Assembly: GCA_963971535.1 (NCBI GenBank)
Contig: OZ020592.1
Location: 57,603,028 to 57,667,027, forward strand
DNA from: Notolepis coatsorum
Taxonomy: Eukaryota; Chordata; Actinopteri; Aulopiformes; Paralepididae
Direction of reading: 5' to 3'
DNA length: 64,000 nucleotides
Shown one piece after another: positions 1 to 11,646 of the stretch. The position numbers and the translations under genes are program-made. The notes beneath the pieces are model-generated. The model did not search any database, was not told the origin of the DNA, and saw only the letters and a program-made list of their open reading frames with translations. Positions within the stretch are counted from its first letter, which is position 1. Each line of letters begins with the position of its first letter.

Positions 1-154
1 TTTAGGCATCAGTGTACTTTCTGCAGAAATTAACTTCAGCAGGTTTGAAAACATTTGGAGAGAAAAACAAAGTGCCGCATTGGCTTCGTCCAGCCACAGT
101 GTGCAGCGGCTGAACTAGACAAATTCTCCACACACCAGCTCCCAATACCTCATC

Positions 155-1275
155 AGTTTGCCTTGGTTTTCAGTATAGTTTGCCTTAGTTTCCAGTATAA
201 TGTTTGCCTTGGTTTTCAGTATACCGTTTGCCTTGGTTGTCAGTATACCGTTTGCCTTGGTTTTCAGTATACCGTACTGTTTGCCTTTGTTTTCAGTATA
301 CTGTTTGCCTTTGTTTTCAGTATACTGTACTGTTTGCCTTTGTTTTCAGTATACTGTTTACCTTGGTTTTCAGTATACTGTACTGTTTACCTTTGTTTTC
401 AGTATACTGTTTGCCTTTGTTTTCAGTATACTGTTTGCCTTTGTTTTCAGTATACTGTTTGCCTTTGTTTTCAGTATGGTTTGCCTTGGTTTTCAGTATG
501 GTTTGCCTTAGTTTTCATTTCAGTATACTGTACCGTTTGCCTTTGTTTTCAGTGTACCGTTTGCCTTTGTTTTCAGTATACTGTTTGCCTTTGTTTTCAG
601 TATACTGTTTGCCTTTGTTTTCAGTATACTGTTTGCCTTGGTTTTCAGTATACCGTTTGCCTTGGTTTTCAGTATACCGTTTGCCTTGGTTTTCAGTATA
701 CCGTTTGCCTTGGTTGTCAGTATACCGTTTGCCTTGGTTTTCAGTATACTGTTTGCCTTGGTTTTCAATATACTGTTTGCCTTTGTTTTCAGTATACCGT
801 TTACCTTTGTTTTCAGTATACCGTTTGCCTTGGTTTTCAGTATACTGTTTGCCTTGGTTTTCAGTATACCATTTGCCTTGGTTTTCAGTATACTGTTTGC
901 CTTGGTTTTCAGTATACTGTTTACCTTTGTTTTCAGTATACCGTTTGCCTTTGTTTTCAGTATAGTGTTTGCCTTGGTTGTCAGTATACCGTTTGCCTTG
1001 GTTTTCAGTATACTGTTTGCCTTGGTTTTCAATATACTGTTTGCCTTTGTTTTCAGTATACCGTTTACCTTTGTTTTCAGTATACCGTTTGCCTTGGTTT
1101 TCAGTATACTGTTTGCCTTGGTTTTCAGTATACTGTTTACCTTTGTTTTCAGTATACTGTTTGCCTTTGTTTTCAGTATAGTGTTTGCCTTGGTTTTCAG
1201 TATACTGTTTGCCTTGGTTTTCAGTATACCGTTTGCCTTTGTTTTCAGTATACTGTTTACCTTTGTTTTCAGTAT
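155..1275. repeat. 24-bp minisatellite, block 1 (about 46 copies)
   Basis: Tandem copies of a roughly 24-bp unit, core GCCTTGGTTTTCAGTATACT, varying at a few positions (TTGG/TTTG, ATACC/ATACT). Because 24 is a multiple of three, several frames stay open for hundreds of bases on both strands; these are repeat artefacts, not proteins. The same array resumes at 5283, 7210 and 19605, so one ancestral array was split by three insertions. Confidence 0.95.
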
Positions 1276-1709
1276 TGTTGTAGCCAATTCGATGTTTTCA
1301 CTGTGTCACTTTGTTGTTGTGAAGGTGCTGTGTTGTCTTGGGGGTGTTGTGGAGATTATTGACTGGCTAATGCCACCTGCCCAGTTAACTAATCAGATGA
1401 TCTCAGGCACAGCCTATTTGTATGTGTGTCACAGGTGTGCAGCGAGAGGGAATTGGGAATCATCACAGGGATGTGATGTTTTTTAGTTATCTTTCAGGTT
1501 TATTTTGCAGCACTATTCATTTGTTTAGGTTACAGTTAAACAAAGAGTTTATGTCATGCTTTGCTTTTTCCACTCTGCAAGCTAAAATAAAACTTTTAAA
1601 TGCACTCAACGAGAAGACATCATTTACTATCAACAAGCACTACGCGTTGGAAAGAGCTTCGTACCATATTCCCTCACTGGCATCTTTTTGTTGTTCGGTT
1701 GCCCTTACA
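1276..1709 (+). repeat. 5' LTR of the acidic-ORF element
   Basis: 434 bp, TG...CA ends, with AATAAA near 1588 as a likely polyadenylation signal. It lacks about 39 bp that the 3' copy has near 5006-5050. A 26-bp segment (1365-1390) is the exact reverse complement of the corresponding segment in the 3' LTR (4899-4924). Confidence 0.85.
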
Positions 1710-1754
1710 CTAAGTTGAGAAACTAGCTTCCAAACAAAATCGTTTCGAAGACCG

Positions 1755-1850
1755 ATGGACACGGAAGGAGTCAAGGGACAGCGCCCCGTTCATTGCCGTT
1801 TCTGCCGATTCCATCCACGGTACAACAGCCCGCAGTGCAATGCGGATTGA
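1755..1850 (+). other. Short ORF with Cys/His cluster
   Basis: A 31-codon ORF just inside the 5' LTR contains HCRFCRFHPRYNSPQC, a C-x2-C-x2-H-x7-C spacing vaguely like zinc-binding segments of some retroelement Gag/Pol proteins. It ends in TGA at 1848, and downstream codons in the same frame keep reading for 13 more codons. It may be the decayed remnant of a larger ORF. The family is not recognised and this is a weak call. Confidence 0.25.
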
Positions 1851-2029
1851 CACATCAAAGAAGCTACGGTGAGACGGATTCATGAATGAAATAAAGTTGT
1901 GGAAGGAGTGGCTTCACGCAACAGGATACAGGCAAATCCCAATAGTAATTCTAAATAAAGCCTCCGCCGATTGCTTGATATTTAAAGATGAGTAACGTGG
2001 GGAATCAGGAAATAAACATTGCATTGGAT

Positions 2030-2450
2030 AGTAGCCTGAAGAGCAAAAGCCTTCCGTGAAGATGAAACAGTTTGAACGCTATGCTGAAATTGAAATGGAT
2101 AGTAGCGTGAAGAGCAAAAGCCTTCCGTGAAGATAAATAGTTTGGACGCTATGCTGAAATTGAAATGGATAGTAGCGTGAAGAGCAAAAGCCTTCCGTGA
2201 AGATAAATAGTTTGGACGCTATGCTGAAATTGAAACGAATAGTAGCGTGAAGAGCAAAAGCCTTCCGTGAAGATAAATAGTTTGAACGCTATGCTGAAAT
2301 TGAAATGGATAGTAGCGTGAAGAGCAAAAGCCTTCCGTGAAGATAAATAGTTTGAACGCTATGCTGAAATTGAAATGGATAGTAGCGTGAAGAGCAAAAG
2401 CCTTCCGTGAAGATGAAATAGTTTGGACGCTATGCTACATCGGTGAAAAA
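2030..2450. repeat. 70-bp minisatellite, 6 copies
   Basis: Six head-to-tail copies of a 70-bp unit carrying AGAGCAAAAGCCTTCCGTGA, recurring near 2034, 2104, 2174, 2244, 2314 and 2384. It lies in the leader of the LTR element upstream of the acidic ORF. No coding potential is apparent. Confidence 0.9.
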
Positions 2451-2553
2451 TTGAAGTTTATTTTTATTGTATTATATTACGTTAAAAGGAAACCCACACA
2501 CCAAGTGAATGCAACGTTCAAACTACAAAGGATAAATAAAAAGAATAAACAAA

Positions 2554-3893
2554 ATGTCTGAAGCCAGAGAGCAAGCAGCCAAGCAAGCATCATCAATAAG
2601 AGTGTTGACTGAGAGGCACTGCATTGAACCGGCCAATGAATATCACAATAATGATGCAGATAATGCTTTTATTAATCACTGTGTTGATTTCAGCGCCAAG
2701 GAGTGCAAGCACAAAATACGAAAAAATTTGAACTTCGCAAGTCGTGGTCGGAGTCCAGAGGAAAGGACAGCGATGAAGGAGAGGACAGCGCTGAAGAAGA
2801 CAGCGATGAAGAAGAGGGCAGCGAAGATGAGGAGGACGAGTCGATCCCCATTTATGTCCCCTCCAGCGAGTGGATGATGAAGAGCCACCTGCTGGATCCT
2901 TCCCAGAGAGTTCCTCAGAATGAAGGGAACGACGATGGTGAGGATAATAAGGAAGAGGACAATAATGAAGAAGAGGATGGCGATTCGATTCCCATTTATG
3001 TCCCCTCCAGGGAGTGGATGATGAAACGTGGCCTGATTGAGGAGGAAGATTAAGATGAGGAGGACGAGTCGATCCCCACTCATGTCCCCTCCAGGGAGTG
3101 GATGATGAAACGTGCGCTGATTGAGGAGGAAGATGAAGATGAGGAGGACGAGTCGATCCCCACTCATGTCCCCTCCAGGGAGTGGATGATGAAACGTGGC
3201 CTGATTGAGGAGGAAGATGAAGATGAGGAGGACGAGTCGATCCCCACTCATGTCCCCTCCAGGGAGTGGATGATGAAGAGCCACCTGCTGGATCCTTCCC
3301 AGAGGGTTCCTCAGACTGAAGACAAAGAGGAGGACGGTGATGAGGAGGATGAAGAGGACGACGATTTGATCGCATTTTATGTCCCCTCCATTCTGACTGT
3401 GCCTCAAGAGGACATCGAAGATGATGATGAGGAGGACGACGATGAAGATGGGGACGACGATGACTATTCAATCCCACTTTATGTTCCCTCCAGGGTGTGG
3501 GTTGAAGGTGACCTGCTGAGTCCTACCCAGAGACTTCCTCAGAATGAACCAGAGGACAATGGTGATGGGGACGGTGAGGAAGAGGACGACGATGATGAAG
3601 AAGACGATGACAAAGCGATCACGCCTCATGTTCCCTCCAGGGAGTGGATGGTGAAGGGTGACCTGACCGACCTGGATGCAGAGGACAACCAACCGGTCAG
3701 TGATGACAAAGAAAAGGAAGAAGCTTATCAAGTGAAGCCCATAGAAGCCCACGGTGTTACCGGGGCCGGTGATGGCCAAACACTTTTGAATATGCCAGTT
3801 TCTAAGAGGAGAAACTATGAAAGACGACGGCGTAAGGAAACCTGGGAAAGAATGGCTGAGACTTCCCGACCGACTTACCGCCGCCATTCCTGA
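2554..3893 (+). pseudogene. Acidic repeat protein ORF inside LTR element (broken)
   Basis: I do not recognise this family. An ATG at 2554 in good context opens a frame that runs to 2877. The long acidic frame, open from about 2703 to 3893, lies in a different phase, so the two parts are joined only by a frameshift or an undetected splice. The acidic frame holds eight repeats of a motif IP-x2-VPS-R/S-EW-M-M-K followed by Asp/Glu-rich spacers, some with LLDPSQRVPQ. A stop TAA at 3051-3053 interrupts repeat 2; the equivalent codon in sister repeats is GAA, so it is a single-base nonsense change. The C-terminus is basic (RRNYERRRRKETWERM) before a TGA at 3891. The sequence is acidic and low in complexity, with no enzyme motif, signal peptide or membrane segment. 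Its position between LTRs suggests it is the element's own cargo. Confidence 0.6.
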
Positions 3894-4809
3894 TGAGCCT
3901 GATGGAGAGTCACAACCAGTAGACATTGGCTGTATGCCTATCAGAGCTAAGGCTCTTTTTGAAGTATGGTAACAAGTGTTATTTTTGAATGTTGAAAACT
4001 GACATTTGCTCTTCCCATACACAGGGACAAGTGGAGGTGATTTAAAGGCAGGCATTTGGGAATGGCCACGCCGGGATAACAAGGTGTTGATTGGAGCCCC
4101 TCAACCTTAGTCTATTCGTCCTCGTGTGCCGATGGGGAACCACGAGAAAACTGTTTTAGTGATGTTTCTCCTTGTTGTGAGCCAGTAGTTCAGGCCATTC
4201 TACTGATGTAGTCTTTAAAAAGGGAATCGGTCCTGGGCAGTTTTAAGCTGCATTTCATGGTTAATCGTCTTATTTAATAAGAGAGCCGGCACTTCAGTGG
4301 CATTCTCGCTCCACCAGGAAAAACCTCTGGTGATTTAACTCCACAAACTCTGTTGCTGTCTCAGCAAAGGTAATGACGGGGCTTGACTGTAGATGTCAAA
4401 CCAAAGATTTTACATAAAATCTATTACAATGGAACTCTTGCAAACACATGTACTTTAATGCAGAGCTTTCTAATGGTTTTATTGCACTTCTTTTCTATGT
4501 GTCATAAATTATGTCAGTCCTCTCATTGGACTACCATCATGCAGTAAGGTGGGGTGGGGGGCTGAATTGCAATATTGCATTTGAAAAATTGGACCAAGTA
4601 CAACGTCCTGGAGCGACCCATCACAAAGATCTGTCTTCTATTGGAAGCTGAATAGACTGACACCCATTTTCTATTAATGGGGTCTCCAACCCTATTGGAT
4701 TACTTGAACATTATGAGCTGAATACTGATGTGGACTATCTGCTTGGCTACAATGATTTGCATCTGTTGAAATTGTTATGTTTTTATACAGTAGCAATTAG
4801 GGGCCGGGG
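3894..4809 (+). other. 3' untranslated interior of LTR element
   Basis: About 0.9 kb between the acidic ORF and the 3' LTR with no coding signal. It ends in the purine tract immediately before the LTR at 4810. Nothing else is recognised. Confidence 0.5.
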
Positions 4810-5282
4810 TGTTGTAGCCAATTCGATGTTTTCACTGTGTCACTTTGTTGTTGTGAAGGTGCTGTGTTGTCTTGGGGGTGTTGTGGAGATTATTGACTAG
4901 TTAACTGGGCAGGTGGCATTAGCCAATCAGATGATCTCAGGCACAGCCTATTTGTATGTGTGTCACAGGTGTGCAGCGAGAGGGAATTGGGAATCATCAC
5001 AGGGAAGCCACACAGTTTCTCAACCGTTCGTGTTTTGTTTGTTTTCTGTTGTTTTTTAGTTATCTTTCAGGTTTATTTTGCAGCACTATTCATTTGTTTA
5101 GGTTACAGTTAAACAAAGAGTTTATGTCATGCTTTGCTTTTTCCACTCTGCAAGCTAAAATAAAACTTTTAAATGCACTCAACGAGAAGACATCATTTAC
5201 TATCAACAAGCACCACACGTTGGAAAGAGCTTCGTACCATATTCCCTCACTGGCATATTTTTGTTGTTCGGTTGCCCTTACA
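4810..5282 (+). repeat. 3' LTR of the acidic-ORF element
   Basis: 473 bp, TG...CA ends, followed by the AGTAT target duplication. Apart from the 39-bp length difference and the 26-bp inverted segment at 4899-4924, it matches the 5' LTR closely, with only scattered substitutions. Confidence 0.85.
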
Positions 5283-5359
5283 AGTATACTGTTTACCTTT
5301 GTTTTCAGTATACTGTTTGCCTTGGTTTTCAGTATACCGTTTACCTTTGTTTTCAGTAT
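5283..5359. repeat. 24-bp minisatellite, block 2
   Basis: About three copies of the same unit as block 1, stranded between the LTR element and the next insertion. It begins with AGTAT (target duplication of the upstream element) and ends with GTAT (target duplication of the downstream one). Confidence 0.9.
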
Positions 5360-7209
5360 TGAGAGAAATCTGTGGTTTTTCAATGTATGTAATGTATATT
5401 GGGGGAGATGACCGCATCTAAAGGGGCCAGGTCAGAGAGGTCAAAATGTGCATGCCTTAGCAGAGGGTGGTGGAAGAGGTGGTTCAGAGCAAGCAGGAGT
5501 CAGTTGAGCCGCACACTGAGCAAGCAGGGTGTTTACATTCCGATCAAGAACATCAACAAGCTGATACAGGCAGAGCGAGGGAGAGGTTTGACATTAGGGG
5601 TGCACCGATGGGTCGGGTATTGGTATCGGCCGATAAGTGCCTTGTTGACTGCAATCGGCCTATCGGCCGATAAGCTCGAATGTGCCGATGGCAGTAGCCG
5701 ATAAATATCCGTCAATTTGTGTCGCGTCAAATGGCAAAAAAAAGTTCAGTCGCGTCGCGACCTGCACAACGCCGCCCCCGGCCCAAACACAAGCTACTGC
5801 ATCAAAGTTACTACTTATGATTAACAAATGCATTCGTTTTGTGGCATTAACGTTATATAGTTAGTGTTACACGTTCAATAACATCAGCATATTATTTACC
5901 CGAACATAGCACGTAGCAAGCATAGCACTCAATTCATAGCTCAGTTCCTTCCGTTGCTCAGAGCCCGTACTGAGTTGTACCCATTCTGCAATCTGTTAAT
6001 AAAGTTTTCAATCAGACACATGTATAGAAAGGCTTTGTTTTATTATAACATTCGTTGCAGTAAAATCATTATGCCTCGTTTAGTCATCCTGCGGAGCTAA
6101 AAGCTAAACGCCGGCCGCGGGGATGTAACGTTGTTGTTGTTGTAGAGCACCCGTCAAAATCAATGGCGGACAAAAGCGGAAGTAAAAAATGTATACGCTC
6201 TTGCCGATTGGTGGTAACAGCAGAGGCGGGTGCAAGCGGTGTGTGACGTAATTGGCAGAATCGACTGTCAATCAAAATTTCATTGGTTGAGAGCTCTGGT
6301 TGAGACAATAGTATCCAGCTGCAGCCCGGTAGACCATACTGGGCGAACTAGTATCTAGCTGCAGCCCGGCAGACCACACTGGGAGAGAGATAGTGCTATT
6401 TCTTGATGTTTCCTTTTTTTAAGTAAGTAAAGAGGCCTATGTTCATATCGGTGAGCACAATTTGTAACACAAATATACAGTAGTTTCATAAAAAAATATA
6501 TATATATTAAAAAATAAATAAAATTGCCACAAATATCGGTATCGGCCAATTGTGTTAGTTGAACAATCGGTATCGGTGGCAAATTTTCATATCGGTGCAT
6601 CCCTATTTGACATCATTAGAAACTGCGTTTTAATGGTGTGAAAGTTATTAGCAGTTGTCATGACAGCACATCGCATGACAACCAGGAGAGGGGCAGGGCC
6701 GTCGTTGCTATGACGAAGATCTATAAATCGAACAGTGTTTCCGGGTGTAAGGCAGACTAAGGGCAGACTACAATCTGACTAGGACTGAGATCACACAGAA
6801 GAGACTTCCTCCTCTCATCACGGAGAGGGGGGGGGGGGAAGGATGTCACATCATCATTAGCTTCGGCTAACACGAGGAGGGTTTTGGCTAACGACCAGGC
6901 CTGACCACTATTGGACTGAAGAAGGATGATAGCAAGGACAATACAATTTGATAACATCCGAGTATGAAGTTTATTTAATAAACAACGCTCTTCCAAGAAA
7001 GGTATCATGCTGTCAAGGTGTCGAAATCTTACGAAGGTGGTGAATACTTATGCTGCGGATTGCACTAACGGGGAATGATAAGGGTTTATCAGCCAGTATG
7101 AGAAGACGTCGGGGGAATCAAATACACAACGCAGAGTCAGTGGATGGAAATGAGAACACAAGCCAAACAGACGGAGACGTGATACCGGCTGATTGATCAG
7201 AATCTAACA
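5360..7209 (+). mobile_element. Probable solo LTR (interrupted by a hAT)
   Basis: Between minisatellite blocks lies a unit beginning TGAGAGAAATC and ending TCTAACA, flanked by GTAT at 5356-5359 and 7210-7213. Subtracting the internal hAT and its duplicated target leaves about 830 bp. A TATA-like CTATAAATC near 6720 and AATAAA near 6977 fit an LTR with promoter and polyadenylation signal. No internal coding region is seen. The solo-LTR reading rests on the TG...CA ends and the 4-bp duplication. A different kind of insertion cannot be excluded. Confidence 0.55.
5595..6605. mobile_element. Non-autonomous hAT element, 8-bp TSD TTTGACAT
   Basis: Terminal inverted repeats TAGGGGTGCACCGAT and ATCGGTGCATCCCTA bound 1011 bp, and TTTGACAT is duplicated at 5587-5594 and 6606-6613. 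An 8-bp duplication is the hAT hallmark. The interior is rich in repeated TATCGG motifs and lacks a transposase frame, so it depended on an enzyme from elsewhere. Confidence 0.93.
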
Positions 7210-7434
7210 GTATACTGTTTGCCTTGGTTTTCAGTATACTGTTTGCCTTGGTTTTCAGTATACTGTTTACCTTTGTTTTAAGTATACTGTTTGCCTTTGT
7301 TTTCAGTATGGTTTGCCTTTGTTTTCAGTATGGTTTGCCTTTGTTTTCAGTATACCGTTTGCCTTGGTTTTCAGTATGGTTTGCCTTTGTTTTCAGTATA
7401 CTGTTTGCCTTTGTTTTCAGTATGGTTTGCCTTT
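7210..7434. repeat. 24-bp minisatellite, block 3
   Basis: About nine copies of the same unit, including shorter variants that lack ATACT (CAGTATGGTTTGCC). The block ends in CTTTGTT where the DIRS terminus begins. Confidence 0.9.
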
Positions 7435-7620
7435 GTTATATACTCGTACTGGCAATCGCGTCTCGCTCTTCGCCATATTGAGATATACCTCATCTCCAGT
7501 ACCTACTGTACTACATGAACGAAAACAAAGCACCCTTGCACTTGACCAGGCCCCGCCCCAGTGACCTTGTATAAGTCACCAGGCGTGGTCATACTCACCC
7601 TTCCTCTTTTTTCGTTTTCC
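7435..7620 (+). repeat. Left inverted terminal repeat of DIRS copy 1
   Basis: Starts GTTATATACTCGTACTGG and contains GCGTCTCGCTCTTCGCC. It is the reverse complement, with few changes, of the sequence ending AAC at 19604, including the stretch carrying CTTGCACTTGACCAGGCCCC. Confidence 0.88.
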
Positions 7621-8019
7621 ATCATGGACGTGCTTTGCACCCCGTGTAACTAGCTGTGATGTAATGCAGAGAGAAATTGAACAATGTTGGTTTTCGCCTG
7701 AGATTTTCCAGCCCACTGGTGCTCCGTGTTTATGAAGCAGGTGGAATCAGTCCTTTGCCTCTGGCATGTTGAAACAGTGCCCCGCCCGGCCGACGTCATG
7801 AGGTGAGTCGGCCCGGCGGGTGGCTGGTGGGCTGTTAAGCCTATACCGCCACGGTATAGAATTAACAGCGATTAGTAACTTTGTTCGAAACTTTGTTTCT
7901 CTGTCAAAAATGGTGTCTGGTGGCGGGGCCATGAGGGCCAGCCGACGTCGAAACATCGCGCAAGGTTTTTGACGTTATTAGCTTTGACCTAGCCGCAAGC
8001 TATAACCGCAGGGAGGGCT

Positions 8020-10532
8020 AGGATGCTGTCAACGCTTGTTTACAAACATCTTGGTTGGATTAGTCTCCCTTTGAGGGGGTGAGAAGTTAAAAATAATTTT
8101 TTCCCTCCTCAGGGCTCCCCTCTCCGCAGGGGATCTTTGGTCTTCCGCTGGAGCGCGGGCGGTATTTGACCTAGGCCCCACACCGCCTCACGCCGCGCAG
8201 CCAGAGGTGAGAGCACAGCCTCGCCAGCGGCTGTGGCGAGGCCCTCGACCAGCGGCCATGTTTCCCCCGCCTGAGGTACCCTGGGCTCAATGTCAACAGG
8301 TGTCCACAAGGCCGACAGCCTTGGCGGCCGAGGGATCAGCTACATTGGATGAGCACGCCCTAAAAAAACGTCGCCGTCCGGCTGTGTGCAGCCCGCTCTC
8401 CGGTCACTCCCTCCCCCAACACCAGCGGAAAAGGGGCTCCAATTTGTTTTCTTTTGGCTGCGGGCCGCGTGTCTTCAATGAAGTGCAGGCGGCCCCACGT
8501 TCGCTTCTCATGGGGACAGGGGCTGACACCCAGTTGATGGCTGAGACTGGGTCTGTCCGTGAGAATGTTGTGCCGTCAAGCGGCTCCCACTCCATAAGCT
8601 GTGTTGGTTGAGCCTGGTGTTACGTCTGTCAACTACAAGGGTTGTCAGCAGGGGGGCTCGAGACCTTTTGAGGCAAACAGTGCGGGCTTCCCCGACCTCG
8701 CCTTCGCCAGGCCGGGTATCACGTTGGTGCCTCCCACTCCCGCAAGATCGGCAGTGGTCTGGCAGGCGTGCCTGATTTGGGTGGTAGTAATATCACTGCA
8801 GGGCTACGGTGTGTAGGAACCCATGGGGGCCTCACACCTTGCATGTCCAGCTGCTGAACAACTCCTCAGCATGTTCTGGAGGGGTGTTCAGTGGGGGAGC
8901 TTTTGTCACCTAGTATGATGTCAGCTTCCCCCGTATCAAACCGGCCCTTTCTGTCGGGGTCCCCCCTTGGGTGCGATTGCTCGTGGGTAGTGTCAGGGTC
9001 CGATGTCCCGACTCCACGGAACGTTCTGCTCGCACGGTTAGCGGATCCAGGGTTGGCTACGCACAGCGGGTGGGACCGGGCCGCCTATCTACAGTTCCTA
9101 GCGGACCAGCGCCAAATGGCGGCGGGTGCGTTTGGGAGTATCATCACCTATGGCTACAGCAGTACCATATGTCGAGGTGGATGGAGAGAACGCTGAGGCG
9201 GGGACTTGTATTTACACAACCCCACCCGTTTTCAGGTTTGGTACAGACCCTATTGTCAGGGTCACCAGCAGTGACAGCTCTGGTCAACGAGATCCAATCT
9301 CTGTGGGCGAAGCAAGCCATCGTCGTGGCGTTTTCCTCCCGGTATTCTCTGGTGCCCGAGAAATCGGGAGGGGGGGGGTGTCAGACCCATGCTGGACCTG
9401 TCCCATGGGAAGGTTCAGCATTTTGGACAGTCTCCTACCTGTTGAACACTGTCAGGTGGGGGCCTGGTTCTCCTCCATAGACCTGTAGGATGCGTATTCG
9501 CATCCCCGATCTTCCATCCTAGGGCTTACCTACGCTTCCTTTGCAGGGTTTAGCGTATGAGTACCAGAGGCTGCCGTTCGGTTTTTCTCTGGCTCCCCGC
9601 ATCTTCGCCAAGTGCGTGGAGGCCGCACTGGGGCCTCTGCGTCGTCAGGGGTTACGAAGTGTATTCTGCCCTGACGACGTTCTGGTCCTTGGTGGTCAAG
9701 GTGGATCGTCAGGTCTCATACCAGGCAGGTGGTGGAATTCCTCACCAGCCTGGGGTTTGCTGTAGACTGGAAGTGGAGTACTCCTCTTCCCAGTCAACGG
9801 GTGGAGTACTATGGGCATCCCTCTCAGAGCATGTTATCAACACGCTCGGGAGGTTCCGTCCTAGGACGATTACGGCGCTGTCCGTGATGCGCCTGCTCGG
9901 TATGATGGCATCTGCTCATTCCGTGGTCCCTCTTGGCCTCCTCTTCACCTCATGAGGAGGATACGGAGGTGGTTTTCCAGTATGGAAATAGACCCGGTGA
10001 GAGGCAAATGGAAGCGGCTAAGGTTCCCGTGGCAGTACTGGGGAACCTCACCCTCTGGGGAGGGCCTGGGGCCCTCACCAGGGGGGTCCCCATGGGCAGT
10101 AGGCTGTCACATGTCACGGTTTTCACCGACGCCTCCCTCACTGGGGACGCGTCGGGCCAACGCAGTAGGGGGCAGATGGCAAGACCATGCTGCCCGGTCT
10201 GCGCTACGTTCAATGTGTTGGTATTGAAGGCGGTCCTTCTGGTCCTCAAACAGTGTTTTGATCAGGACGGACAATACGACGACAATAGGTCTGGGACCGA
10301 TGCCGTGGCCGCCTGGGATTCTTTTCCCCCTATACATCTGATAGGTCAGTTGTTGGTGCGGATACGTCGGGAGCACAGGACCTTGGTCCTGTTCGCGTCG
10401 GACTGGGGCACAGCTGTGTGGTTCCCGGTCCTGATCCAGCTCTTGTTAGCCCCGCCGTGGCCTGTTCCTTGGTCGTCGCGGGCCCTCTCTCAGGCGCACG
10501 GGTCTCTGTGTCGACACCATCCGGAACGCGCT
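8020..10532 (+). pseudogene. DIRS copy 1 pol region (RT and RNase H), degenerate
   Basis: Pieces in all three plus-strand frames correspond to the polyprotein of DIRS copy 2. YEYQRLPFGFSLAPRIF (near 9560) is the DIRS reverse-transcriptase palm segment. The catalytic box that follows reads CPDDV, keeping the two Asp. The RNase H segment TVFTDASLTG is near 10,120. Numerous frameshifts and stops rule out a functional protein. The frame stops matching at about 10,530, where the LINE enters, and resumes after 18,120. Confidence 0.8.
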
Positions 10533-11049
10533 GTGGACATATTTCGAGCCCGAAAAGGAAGCTACTTAGTAAGGGTTAAGGGTTGCCCGAGTGGTCAACT
10601 ATGCTTCCCATCAAATGAGAAATACAAAATGGCTGCCGTGATAGTTGTGTGAAATGACAGCTCCTGAAATGCTTGTTGGATTTTATTGGATTTTTAGCAC
10701 GGAATTGTACTACCAGTTGAAAGGGTCTGTTTTATCTAATCTGCTTTAAAAACAGTTGACTACTTACTGTTTTTGGGAACTTTTCTGAATTTGTGCTCAG
10801 CTTTGTTAGCAGTAGCCTAGCCTAGCCTAGCTGGCTCTGTTAGCAATTAGCCAAGAGCTGGAAGACCTGCAGTAGCTTAGCTAACTCTGCTAGCCCTGCT
10901 ATCAATCCAGTCCAGAGTTGGACGAATAATCTCCTGCTTATCTGCCCATCACAACCATCTTACTGCTGCAGTGTGGCTCGTCTAGCCTAGGTCTGCAGCA
11001 GGGGCTTATTGCCCTGTGGACTGAGAGATATATTTTTTACTTTGGCCTG

Positions 11050-11405
11050 ACTTGGGCCTCCAGCCTGCTACACCTGGGCCTTCAGCTCTACTGGGCCTCC
11101 AGCTCTACTGGGCCACTAGCTACACCTGGGCCTCCAGCTCTACTGGGCCTCCAGCTCTACTGGGCCACTAGCTCTACTGGGCCTCCAGCTTCACCTGAGG
11201 ACCCCCAGCTCCACTTAGCCTCCAGCCTGCTCTACCTGGGCCTCCAGCCTGCTCTACCTGAGCCTCCAGCTCCACATAGCCTCCAGCCTGCTCTACCTGA
11301 GCCTCCAGCTCCACATAGCCTCCAGCCTGCTCTTCCTGGGCCTCCAGCCTGCTCTACCTGAGCCTGCAGCCTGCTCTACCTGAGCCTCCAGCTCCACACA
11401 GACGT
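11050..11405. repeat. Degenerate minisatellite in the LINE 5' region
   Basis: Repeats of about 18-27 bp built around GGGCCTCCAGCTCTACTGG and CCTCCAGCCTGCTCTACCTG. Such GC-rich leaders occur upstream of some LINE ORF1 genes. No ORF spans the array. Confidence 0.75.
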
Positions 11406-11646
11406 GTTCAGCGTTCAGCTCCTGCTCTAAACTTTTTCCGTGTTATTTCTAAACCTAGCCGTATTTCTGGACTTGTTGTTTTTATCTTATTTTTAACTTG
11501 TTTCTATCCTGCAGATCAGCCTACTTGTTTTTATCGTTGTTTTTACTCTTTTAGTTGTATACGCAACACCACTGTTTGTACACTTGAGAGACTGAGTTCA
11601 TTTACCTGTTGTTGTTAGCCTGGAGCTAGGCTATCCGGGCTTGGTC

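Larger units (their letters stand above)
1276..5282 (+). mobile_element. Non-autonomous LTR retroelement with acidic-repeat ORF
   Basis: Two direct terminal repeats (1276-1709 and 4810-5282) begin TGTTGTAGCC and end CCCTTACA, giving the TG...CA ends of an LTR. A perfect 5-bp target duplication AGTAT flanks the unit (1271-1275 and 5283-5287). A purine-rich tract AGGGGCCGGGG abuts the 3' repeat, as a polypurine tract should. The internal 3.1 kb shows no reverse transcriptase, protease, integrase or RNase H. It holds a six-copy 70-bp minisatellite and an ORF for an acidic repeat protein. No TGG-type primer-binding site is obvious just after the 5' repeat. Most likely it is a non-autonomous element mobilised by a partner elsewhere; a captured host gene is an alternative for the ORF. 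Confidence 0.85.

Noticed and set aside
55..1486. Long ORFs on both strands through the first kilobase (for example VCLGFQYT or ILKTKANS repeats)
   Set aside because: They are the 24-bp minisatellite read in different frames. The period is divisible by three, so frames remain open by chance.
2593..3477. Minus-strand ORFs rich in His, Pro and Arg opposite the acidic ORF
   Set aside because: Complementary-strand artefacts of the GAG/GAT-rich acidic repeats.
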